A stretch of DNA of 6,675 nt from Nitrosomonadaceae bacterium. Its GTDB lineage: Bacteria; Pseudomonadota; Gammaproteobacteria; Burkholderiales; Usitatibacteraceae. The stretch covers positions 1-6,675 of the forward strand of contig JAJTHU010000372.1 of NCBI GenBank assembly GCA_021300055.1. The letters run 5' to 3'. This document shows, in pieces, positions 1 through 5,777 of the stretch (positions are counted from its first letter, which is position 1; the number at the start of each line of letters is the position of its first letter). The translations under genes were made by a program, and so were the position numbers. Under the pieces are notes generated by a model. That model was not told the origin of the DNA, searched no databases, and saw only the letters and a program-made list of their open reading frames with translations.

Positions 1-765
1 ATCGCGGTGAAAGCCGCGCGCCGCGCCGGCTCCGTCATTAACCGCGCTTCGTTCGATCTCGACAAGCTCACCGTCGAACGCAAAGCCCAGAACGATTTCG
101 TTTCGGAGGTCGATCGCGCAGCTGAGGCGGCGATCATCCAAGTGTTACGCGAAGCGTATCCGCAGCATAGCATCCTCGCGGAAGAATCTGGGAGCCTCGA
201 TAACAAGTCTGAGTACCAGTGGATCATCGATCCCCTCGACGGCACCACCAATTTCTTGCATGGCTTTCCACAATACTGCGTGTCCATTGCCTTGGCGGTC
301 AAAGGCGTGGTGCAGCATGGCGTGATCTTCGATCCCGTCCGCAACGACCTCTTCACTGCATCCAAGGGCGCGGGCGCGTTTCTCAACGATCGCCGTATTC
401 GCGTCTCCAAGACGATCAACATGAAGGACGCGCTGCTCGGCACGGGCTTCCCTTACAAAGAGTTTGCGCACTTCGACAAATACCTCGCGGTTTTCAAACA
501 GATGACGCAACAGTCTGCGGGCGTCCGCCGCCCGGGTTCCGCTGCACTCGACCTCGCCTATGTGGCATGCGGTCGTTTCGATGGCTTTTGGGAAATGGGC
601 CTCAACCCTTGGGATGTCGCCGCTGGTGGCTTGCTAGTGCTTGAGGCCGGTGGTCTCGTCGCAGACTTCCGCGGTGAAGGCGATTGGCTCAACGCGGGCT
701 CAATTGTGTGCGGCACACCCAAGGTATTCGCGCCCATGCTGGCGACGATTCAGTCGATCAAGTAG
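1..765 (+). CDS. suhB: Inositol monophosphatase family protein, SuhB-like (5' partial)
   Basis: This is a Mg2+-dependent inositol-1-monophosphatase-fold enzyme of the cytoplasm that hydrolyses inositol or related sugar phosphates. In E. coli the SuhB protein also joins the Nus antitermination complex on rRNA operons; whether that role holds here is not visible. The frame is open from base 1. The first codons read IAVKAARRAG, which matches E. coli SuhB from about residue 7, so only about six N-terminal residues are missing; the in-frame GTG at 7 is not the true start. Family signature 1, WIIDPLDGTTNF, lies at window codons 74-85 with metal ligands D77 and D80, preceded by the LAEES motif (E61/E62). 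Signature 2, PWDVAAGGLLVLEAGG, follows with metal-binding D205. The stop is TAG at 763-765. The 254 codons present plus the missing six give a normal length of about 260. mutS follows 49 bases later on the same strand with no clear terminator between, so an operon is possible. Confidence 0.93.
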   Translation: MAVKAARRAGSVINRASFDLDKLTVERKAQNDFVSEVDRAAEAAIIQVLREAYPQHSILAEESGSLDNKSEYQWIIDPLDGTTNFLHGFPQYCVSIALAVKGVVQHGVIFDPVRNDLFTASKGAGAFLNDRRIRVSKTINMKDALLGTGFPYKEFAHFDKYLAVFKQMTQQSAGVRRPGSAALDLAYVACGRFDGFWEMGLNPWDVAAGGLLVLEAGGLVADFRGEGDWLNAGSIVCGTPKVFAPMLATIQSIK

Positions 766-814
766 CACTGCGCTCGCGTAATACCGCGCACTGACGCCGA
801 CGTTGTCCGCAACG

Positions 815-3439
815 ATGGAGCCGACAAACACACACGCAACATCGGCGCGATCCGCGCCCTCAGCGCCCTCCACGTCGGCCGCATCGGCCACGCACACGCC
901 AATGATGCAGCAGTACTTGCGCATCAAGGCCGCCCATCCCGACACCCTTCTGCTCTATCGCATGGGTGACTTTTACGAGTTGTTCTTTGACGATGCCGTT
1001 AAGGCAGCGCGACTACTCGACATTACCTTGACCACGCGCGGCCAATCCGCGGGCCAGCCCATCAAGATGGCCGGGGTGCCATTCCACGCGCTTGAAGGTT
1101 ACCTCGCTAAGTTGGTCAAGCTTGGTGAATCGGCGGTGATCTGCGAGCAGGTTGGTGAGGTGACTGGCAAGGGGCCGGTGGAGCGCGCCGTTACTCGCAT
1201 CATCACGCCGGGCACCCTCACCGACAGCGCGTTGATGCCCACCAATCGCGACATTCCCCTCGCCGCTGTTTTCGAGCACGAGCAGCAACTCGGCCTAGCC
1301 AGTCTTTCGCTAGCCAGTGGCCGATTCCGCTTAGCGCTGACGTCACGGATGTCACTCGATGCGGATTTGGAGCGCATTCAACCCGCTGAGTTGCTGTGCC
1401 CGGATCATCTCGCTGACGGCATCAACGCACGCATCAGCAGCGGTGTGGCCGTGCGACGTCTTGCTGATTGGCAATTCGATTTCGACACGGCGCAAAAACT
1501 GCTCACCGCACAACTCGGCACGCGTGACCTCGCCGGTTTCGGCGTCGATCAGATGGAGTCCGCCATCTGCGCGGCAGGTGCCCTACTCGGTTACGTACAG
1601 CAAACCCAGCGCAGCGCATTGCCTCACATTGATCGAATCGTCGTTGACCGCGACGACGCCTACGTGCGCATGGACCAAAGCACACGGCGCAATCTTGAGA
1701 TCTCCGAAACGATTCGCGGCGAGCCAGCGCCGACACTTCTCTCCGTACTCGATTGCACCGCAACCGCAATGGGTGCGCGCTTGCTGCGCGATTGGTTGCA
1801 CCATCCGCGGCGCGATCGTGCGCTAATCTTGCAACGTCATGCCGCGACACATGCACTCACGCCCGTCGCTGCGGCGTTGCACCAACAGCTGCGCGACTGG
1901 CCCGATGTCGAACGCATCGCCACGCGGGTTGCGCTGCGCACCGCGCGTCCGCGCGATCTTTCGGGGCTACGGCACGCGCTGACGCAGCTACCGCATTTGC
2001 TGGCAAGCTTGCCGAACGGCGCGGCGCTCGCGCACTTCGCCGAAGCGCTCTCGCTGAGTCCAGACATCAGCAAGCACCTCACCAGGGCACTCGCCGACGA
2101 GCCCGCTACCGCATTACGTGACGGCGGCGTGATTCGCGACGGTTTTGACGCCGAACTCGACGAGCTGCGCGGCCTGCAATCCAACGCCTCAGCATTCTTG
2201 CTCGACCTCGAAGCACGCGAGCGTGCACGCACCGGCATTGCCAACCTGAAAGTCGAATACAACCGCGTGCATGGCTTTTACATCGAGGTGACGCAAGGTC
2301 AACTCGACAAAGTGCCAGACGACTACCGACGACGGCAGACCCTCAAGAACGCCGAGCGCTTCATCACGCCTGAGCTGAAGACCTTCGAAGATCGCGCGCT
2401 GTCGGCGGGGGAACGCGCCCTTAGCCGCGAGAAGTGGCTTTATGAACAACTGCTCGATTTCCTAGCGCCGCACGTCCGAGCGCTGCACGCCCTTGCGCGC
2501 GCCATCGCTGAACTCGATGTGTTGGCGGCCAACGCGCGCAATGTCGCTCGCTTAAAGCTTTGCGAGCCGCGCTTCGTCGATACCGACCGCATTCACATCA
2601 AGGCGGGTCGACATCTTGTAGTCGAAAGTCAAGTCGATAGCTACATCCCGAACGATTGCGATCTCTCACGCTCGCGACAGTTACTGCTCATTACCGGCCC
2701 CAACATGGGTGGTAAATCCACTTACATGCGTCAGGTGGCACAGATCGCTTTGCTCGCGCATACGGGTCTGTTTGTACCTGCGCGCAGTGTTGAGATTGGC
2801 CCCCTAGACGCCATCATGACGCGCATTGGCGCGTCTGATGATCTGGCGCAAGGACGCTCGACGTTCATGGTCGAGATGACTGAGGCGGCGACCATCCTGA
2901 ACACCGCAACCGAGCGCAGCCTCGTACTGATCGACGAGATCGGACGCGGCACATCGACGTTTGATGGCTTGTCGCTGGCCTACGCCATCGCTCGCCATCT
3001 CGCCGCAACCACGCGTGCCTATACTCTATTTGCCACGCACTATTTCGAGCTGACGCGCCTTAACGCGGAATTACCCAACCTCGCAAACGTGCATCTCGAC
3101 GCAGTTGAATCGCGCGACAAAATTGTGTTCTTGCATCGGCTTGAGCCGGGCCCCGCAAACCAAAGCTATGGTTTGCAAGTCGCTGCCCTCGCGGGCGTAC
3201 CACGCAGCGTCATCAAGCTGGCGCGCAAGCAACTCAGCATGTTGGAGCAATCTGCCGCCCCGAGCACAACAACGCAAGGTGGGTTGTTCGAATCCGCGCC
3301 CCCAACGGCGGAACCAACGACCGAGACCCATCCCGTGTTGGATCGACTCCGCGACGCGCAGCCGGACAATCTCACACCGAAGGAAGCACTGGCGTTGCTA
3401 TATCAACTTAAGTCGGAGCTTGACGAACATGACAACTAG
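815..3439 (+). CDS. mutS: DNA mismatch repair protein MutS
   Basis: MutS recognises mismatches and small loops and then, as an ATP-bound sliding clamp, recruits MutL. Numbered from ATG 815 (874 aa, close to the family's usual 850-880), the mismatch-binding domain carries the Phe-X-Glu motif in GDFYELF (F53, E55). The core/clamp region includes NLKVEYNRVHGFYIEVT. The C-terminal ABC-type ATPase has Walker A GPNMGGKST (628-636), Walker B LVLIDE (D707, E708) followed by IGRGTSTFDG, and the ATHYFE histidine H742. The tail contains QGGLF (821-825), which fits the pentapeptide that binds the beta sliding clamp, and ends with LTPKEALALLYQLKSEL, matching the MutS tetramerisation helices. The start is uncertain: an in-frame TTG at 803 would add four residues, and neither start has a good Shine-Dalgarno. 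Residues before the conserved HTPMMQQYL are a low-complexity Ala/Ser/Thr/Pro stretch of about 25 residues. The 3' end overlaps the next gene by 11 bases. Confidence 0.97.
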   Translation: MEPTNTHATSARSAPSAPSTSAASATHTPMMQQYLRIKAAHPDTLLLYRMGDFYELFFDDAVKAARLLDITLTTRGQSAGQPIKMAGVPFHALEGYLAKLVKLGESAVICEQVGEVTGKGPVERAVTRIITPGTLTDSALMPTNRDIPLAAVFEHEQQLGLASLSLASGRFRLALTSRMSLDADLERIQPAELLCPDHLADGINARISSGVAVRRLADWQFDFDTAQKLLTAQLGTRDLAGFGVDQMESAICAAGALLGYVQQTQRSALPHIDRIVVDRDDAYVRMDQSTRRNLEISETIRGEPAPTLLSVLDCTATAMGARLLRDWLHHPRRDRALILQRHAATHALTPVAAALHQQLRDWPDVERIATRVALRTARPRDLSGLRHALTQLPHLLASLPNGAALAHFAEALSLSPDISKHLTRALADEPATALRDGGVIRDGFDAELDELRGLQSNASAFLLDLEARERARTGIANLKVEYNRVHGFYIEVTQGQLDKVPDDYRRRQTLKNAERFITPELKTFEDRALSAGERALSREKWLYEQLLDFLAPHVRALHALARAIAELDVLAANARNVARLKLCEPRFVDTDRIHIKAGRHLVVESQVDSYIPNDCDLSRSRQLLLITGPNMGGKSTYMRQVAQIALLAHTGLFVPARSVEIGPLDAIMTRIGASDDLAQGRSTFMVEMTEAATILNTATERSLVLIDEIGRGTSTFDGLSLAYAIARHLAATTRAYTLFATHYFELTRLNAELPNLANVHLDAVESRDKIVFLHRLEPGPANQSYGLQVAALAGVPRSVIKLARKQLSMLEQSAAPSTTTQGGLFESAPPTAEPTTETHPVLDRLRDAQPDNLTPKEALALLYQLKSELDEHDN
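3415..3418 (+). promoter_or_regulatory. Shine-Dalgarno for the metallophosphatase gene, inside mutS
   Basis: GGAG lies ten bases before ATG 3429, within the last codons of mutS. Together with the 11-base overlap it supports this start over any upstream in-frame start that would lie deeper inside mutS, and it suggests translational coupling. Confidence 0.5.
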
Positions 3440-4445
3440 ATCGTATCCGCGCATCGCTAAATTTGGCGTCACGTTAATCGCCACTATCGCTGCACTCCTG
3501 CTGCCTGGATGCGCGTCACAAGCGCCGTCGTCGCTGAGTCGCGACGCATTTAGCATCGCGGTGATCGGCGACCTGCAGTACAGCGCTGAAGAAGAGCGCT
3601 TGTTCCCGTTGCTTCTCCAACGCATAGGCCGCGAACCAGTGAAGTTTGTCGTCCACCTTGGCGACTTTAAGGCGGGTTCAAATTCGCCATGCACCGATGC
3701 ACTTTTTCTGAAGCGCCGGACCGAATTCAATCAATCTCGCCACCCGTTTATCTACACCACGGGCGACAACGATTGGGTTGATTGTCGAAGACCTACCAAT
3801 GGCCCGATGGACCCGCTCGAACGCCTGCAAAAGCTGCGTGAGGTGTTTTTCTCTGAGGCAAAGTCGTTGGGACAGACGCGCATCGCGGTTGAGCGCCAAT
3901 CAGACGTGTTTGCATCCGACCCTGCATTGCGCGCCTATTCAGACAACTTCATGTGGACGCACAACGGCTTCGTGTTCCTTACCCTGAACATTCAGGGAAG
4001 CAACGACAACGTCGGTTTTGATGCCGCCAACGATGCGGAGCAGCGCGTTCGTGAGCGCGCGAACATCGCGTGGCTCGAACGCGGCATGGCACGCGCGTCA
4101 GCCCCCGAATTCACTGGCCTAGTGCTGTTCATGCAAGCCAATGTCGGTTTCGAGAACAGCGTTGTGGAAGTGACGCGTTCAGCCTACGCACCCTTCTTGC
4201 GTCACTTTGATGCGGCGGCACGCCGCTTCGCCAAGCCGATCTTGTTCACGCACGGCGACACACACACGTTTCGTGTCGATCGCCCATTCATCAACCCGCT
4301 AAACAAACAGCCGATTGACAACGTGATGCGACTAGAGGGCTATGGCTCAACCCGCACCAACTGGGTACGTGTCACGCTGGACCCTGCGAACCGGAGCGCG
4401 CCATTCGCGATTGCAACTGGCGGCTTTAGCGCACCGTCGCCCTAG
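3429..4445 (+). CDS. Predicted lipoprotein metallophosphoesterase (calcineurin-like fold)
   Basis: This 338-residue protein is predicted to be exported and lipid-anchored. The N-terminus is a basic stretch (R4, R8, K11), a hydrophobic segment (about 12-25) and a lipobox-like LLPGC with C28 as the lipidated cysteine. A29 and S30 at +2/+3 do not suggest inner-membrane retention. The mature part shows the metallophosphatase pattern in order: IAVIGDLQY (D48), VVHLGDFKAG (D79), TTGDNDW (D113, N114, D115), and near the C-terminus THGDTHTF (H275, H279). Several classical metal-binding histidines are replaced: D-x-H becomes D-L-Q, GNHD becomes GDND, and GHxH becomes GDTH. I believe this is a feature of its own bacterial subfamily with a GDN-E/D-W-x-D-C motif, not decay. 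C88 and C119 could form a disulfide. The substrate is unknown. The frame is open well upstream into mutS, but the signal peptide, overlap and SD place the start at 3429. It is probably co-transcribed with mutS. Confidence 0.85.
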   Translation: MTTRSYPRIAKFGVTLIATIAALLLPGCASQAPSSLSRDAFSIAVIGDLQYSAEEERLFPLLLQRIGREPVKFVVHLGDFKAGSNSPCTDALFLKRRTEFNQSRHPFIYTTGDNDWVDCRRPTNGPMDPLERLQKLREVFFSEAKSLGQTRIAVERQSDVFASDPALRAYSDNFMWTHNGFVFLTLNIQGSNDNVGFDAANDAEQRVRERANIAWLERGMARASAPEFTGLVLFMQANVGFENSVVEVTRSAYAPFLRHFDAAARRFAKPILFTHGDTHTFRVDRPFINPLNKQPIDNVMRLEGYGSTRTNWVRVTLDPANRSAPFAIATGGFSAPSP

Positions 4446-4457
4446 TGCATAAGTCGT

Positions 4458-4473
4458 GCCGCGTGACGGCGGC
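4458..4473. terminator. Short GC hairpin between convergent genes, weak terminator candidate
   Basis: GCCGC and GCGGC form a 5-bp stem with a 6-base loop, in the 33-base gap between the convergent stops of the metallophosphatase and slyD-like genes. Location suits a shared bidirectional terminator. Neither strand has a following T-run, so intrinsic termination is doubtful. Confidence 0.25.
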
Positions 4474-4478
4474 TCGAT

Positions 4479-4964
4479 CTAGTGCTGAACGCCGTGCGCG
4501 CCGTGCGGGTGGCCGTGTGAAACCTCTTCAGCTGTGGCTGGACGAACGTCAGCAACGGTGCATTTGAACAGCAACCGCTCTCCTGCGAGCGGGTGATTGC
4601 CGTCAACAACCACTTGTCCGTCAGCGATGTCAGTGACGGTGTAGACGATCCAACGATCATCGTTCTCACCGGGTGGCACACCCTCAAACTGCATGCCGAC
4701 TTCCACGTTCGGCGGAAACACGCTCGCTGGCTCAAGGCGGATCAAGTTCTCATCGTAATCGCCAAACGCATCTTCGGGATCAAGCGAAATCGATAACTCG
4801 CCACCCATCGATTTTCCGGCAAGGCCCTCTTCCACCTTGGCGAAGATGCCGTGGTATCCGCCGTGCAAATAGGCGAGTGTGCCGTTGGATTCAATTGGGT
4901 TGCCGTCGCTGTCCGCGAGGTCAAAGTTGAGCGTGACAACGGTGTCTTTGGCAATCAGGAGCAT
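4479..4964 (-). CDS. slyD: SlyD-type FKBP peptidyl-prolyl cis-trans isomerase
   Basis: SlyD proteins are cytoplasmic prolyl isomerases and chaperones; in enterobacteria a His/Cys-rich tail also binds nickel for hydrogenase assembly. The 161-residue protein starts MLLIAKDTVVTLNFDLADSDG, matching E. coli SlyD MKVAKDLVVSLAYQV. The FKBP part continues with YLHGGYHGIFAKVEEGLAG (32-50) and the DAFGDYDENL motif (65-74). The insert-in-flap chaperone domain covers roughly 75-120, followed by VVVDGNHPLAGERLLF (118-133). The tail after TAEEVSHG has only four further histidines and no cysteine (the sole cysteine is C135), so nickel storage on the E. coli scale is unlikely. An in-frame TTG at 5039 would add 25 residues, but these do not resemble the family and overlap the hairpins upstream, so ATG 4964 is preferred although its Shine-Dalgarno is poor. 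It converges on the metallophosphatase gene and lies 122 bases downstream of the bcp-like gene on the same strand. Confidence 0.93.
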   Translation of the reverse strand: MLLIAKDTVVTLNFDLADSDGNPIESNGTLAYLHGGYHGIFAKVEEGLAGKSMGGELSISLDPEDAFGDYDENLIRLEPASVFPPNVEVGMQFEGVPPGENDDRWIVYTVTDIADGQVVVDGNHPLAGERLLFKCTVADVRPATAEEVSHGHPHGAHGVQH

Positions 4965-4979
4965 GGTGAGTGGCGCGAA

Positions 4980-5008
4980 GTTAGATAATTGAATGCCACT
5001 TGTTCCAA
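4980..5008 (-). promoter_or_regulatory. Weak sigma70-like promoter candidate for slyD
   Basis: On the minus strand, TTGGAA (5003-5008) and TCTAAC (4980-4985) are separated by 17 bases, each matching the consensus at four of six positions. The 5' leader would be about 10-15 bases. The -35 element lies in the loop of the inverted repeat at 4995-5016. Such matches are common by chance. Confidence 0.25.
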
Positions 5009-5016
5009 AAAGTGGC
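4995..5016. repeat. Inverted repeat, 7-bp arms, upstream of slyD
   Basis: GCCACTT (4995-5001) and AAGTGGC (5010-5016) are perfect inverted arms around an 8-base spacer. It lies 31 bases upstream of the slyD start and could be an operator or an RNA stem in a bcp-slyD transcript. The stem is real in the sequence; its function is inference. Confidence 0.5.
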
Positions 5017-5022
5017 GGACAA

Positions 5023-5037
5023 GGGGCAATCAGCCCC
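5023..5037. repeat. GC-rich hairpin flanked by an A/T tract between bcp and slyD
   Basis: GGGGC (5023-5027) and GCCCC (5033-5037) form a 5-bp all-GC stem with a 5-base loop. On the plus strand it is followed by AAATTTTT, resembling a short intrinsic terminator for leftward-to-rightward transcription, yet no plus-strand gene ends here. On the minus strand, the direction of bcp and slyD, the T-run is missing. It may attenuate bcp readthrough, or be incidental. Confidence 0.35.
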
Positions 5038-5058
5038 AAATTTTTGCATCTAGTGAAG

Positions 5059-5075
5059 GCGGCAGACTAAGCCGC
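5059..5075. terminator. Hairpin just downstream of bcp, weak terminator candidate
   Basis: GCGGC (5059-5063) and GCCGC (5071-5075) form a 5-bp stem with a 7-base loop, starting 12 bases after the bcp stop in the minus direction. It is followed there by CTTCACT and not a T-run, so efficient intrinsic termination is doubtful and bcp readthrough into slyD is possible. Confidence 0.25.
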
Positions 5076-5086
5076 AGGCAGCCGCG

Positions 5087-5560
5087 CTAGTGTCCGTGCA
5101 GTTGACGAACAACCTTGAGTACTTCGCGAACGTGTTCGCGCGGGTTGAGATCAGTGAGGATGTGCCGCAATACACCCTTTTTGTCGATGACGAAGGTGCA
5201 ACGTTGAATCCCGCGTTGTACACCTTGTTCGTTAGCTTGCTCTTTCAACACCTGGTACATGCGGGAGACTTCACACTCGGCGTCGGAAAGAAGCTGCAAG
5301 GAAATGCCATGTTTAACACGAAACTCCTCATGCATCAAACAATCATCTCGCGAGACCCCGAAGACGACGGTGTTGCACTCCGCAAATTCATCTTCGTGAT
5401 CGGAAAACTCGATTGCTTCCTTGGTACAAACGGGGCTACCGTCTTTCGGGTAAAAATACAGCACCACATTCTTTTTTCCGCGAAAGGACGACAAGCGTAC
5501 AAGCTCCATGCTGGCGTCCGGTAATTCGAATGCTGGTGCTGTTGTGCCGATTTGCAACAT
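5087..5560 (-). CDS. bcp: BCP/PrxQ-type peroxiredoxin (thioredoxin-dependent peroxidase)
   Basis: This 157-residue cytoplasmic peroxidase should reduce H2O2 and organic hydroperoxides with thiol donors such as thioredoxin. It begins MLQIGTTAPAFELPDASM, the usual AhpC/TSA-fold entry, then VVLYFYPKDGSPVCTKEA. The latter holds the peroxidatic motif P-x3-S-x2-C with P38, S42 and C45; R120 in GIQRCTFVID is the expected second active-site arginine. Length is typical of BCP. E. coli BCP has its resolving cysteine five residues after the peroxidatic one (C50), but here position 50 is Ile. Other cysteines are C62, C74 (SRDDCLMHEEF), C96 and C121; C74, in the following helix, is my candidate for the resolving cysteine, as some PrxQ proteins use a cysteine in that helix. 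ATG 5560 is chosen because a good Shine-Dalgarno precedes it; an in-frame TTG at 5596 would add 12 residues with no family support. It is divergent from the roxA-like gene. Confidence 0.93.
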   Translation of the reverse strand: MLQIGTTAPAFELPDASMELVRLSSFRGKKNVVLYFYPKDGSPVCTKEAIEFSDHEDEFAECNTVVFGVSRDDCLMHEEFRVKHGISLQLLSDAECEVSRMYQVLKEQANEQGVQRGIQRCTFVIDKKGVLRHILTDLNPREHVREVLKVVRQLHGH

Positions 5561-5565
5561 GGCTG

Positions 5566-5570
5566 ACCTC
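5566..5570 (-). promoter_or_regulatory. Shine-Dalgarno of bcp
   Basis: GAGGT on the minus strand sits five bases before ATG 5560. It is the clearest ribosome binding site in the window and decides the start in favour of 5560 over the upstream TTG. Confidence 0.7.
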
Positions 5571-5669
5571 GCTAATCCAAGCAATTCAGTAAGCAATCCC
5601 CTACGTCACGGCGCTCTGAAAAATCTACTCTCTCGCATGATATCTCGCACTACCTCGCGCATCGCATCA

Positions 5670-5704
5670 CTGCATCGTCAATGCATGCATCAATGATAGT
5701 GCAG
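5670..5704. repeat. Imperfect dyad around the palindrome ATGCATGCAT
   Basis: The perfect 10-base palindrome at 5681-5690 lies inside outer inverted arms CTGCA (5670-5674) and TGCAG (5700-5704). The two are not exactly concentric. The position, over 100 bases from bcp and about 75 from the roxA start, suits an operator serving either gene, but no specific regulator is recognised. Confidence 0.4.
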
Positions 5705-5733
5705 AGAGAGCAACTGCTTCATACGCATGATTT

Positions 5734-5756
5734 GTTGCGACAACGGAGACAACGTT
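5734..5756. repeat. Short inverted and direct repeats upstream of roxA
   Basis: GTTG-CGA-CAAC (5734-5744) is an inverted repeat. It overlaps a direct repeat of GACAACG at 5739-5745 and 5748-5754, one copy every nine bases, ending in the palindrome AACGTT (5751-5756). It lies 22-44 bases before the preferred roxA start, where a transcription factor site or promoter edge would fit. Confidence 0.35.
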
Positions 5757-5777
5757 ACACCAAAAAAAGTTGACCAA

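Larger units (their letters stand above)
5561..5777. promoter_or_regulatory. Divergent intergenic control region between bcp and roxA
   Basis: These 217 bases must hold the promoters of both the minus-strand bcp and the plus-strand roxA-like gene. I see no convincing -35/-10 pair for either. The region is more AT-rich than its surroundings. It contains three CTCGC copies (5632, 5644, 5654), four GCATC copies (5659, 5664, 5672, 5687), the palindrome ATGCATGCAT (5681-5690), a tandem GACAACG pair (5739, 5748) and an A7 run (5762-5768). No small gene is supported here. Confidence 0.6.

Noticed and set aside
769..790. TGCGC/GCGCA inverted repeat between suhB and mutS
   Set aside because: The 5-bp stem has a 12-base loop and no T-run, so it is too weak to call a terminator.
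1359..1826. Long open frames on both strands within mutS
   Set aside because: The mutS frame carries conserved family sequence throughout; high-GC codon use leaves other frames open by chance.
3105..3428. Open in-frame extension of the metallophosphatase far into mutS
   Set aside because: It lies wholly within mutS codons, has no family similarity, and the lipoprotein signal peptide begins at 3429.
4965..5039. 25-residue N-terminal extension of SlyD from TTG 5039
   Set aside because: The residues do not match SlyD, the DNA holds the hairpins and promoter candidate, and MLLIAKD fits the family start.
5090..5524. 144-codon plus-strand open frame opposite bcp
   Set aside because: It is a mirror of the peroxiredoxin codons, with no recognisable protein features, while the minus frame matches a known family along its length.
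5561..5596. 12-residue extension of the peroxiredoxin from TTG 5596
   Set aside because: A good GAGGT Shine-Dalgarno falls within it, directly before ATG 5560.
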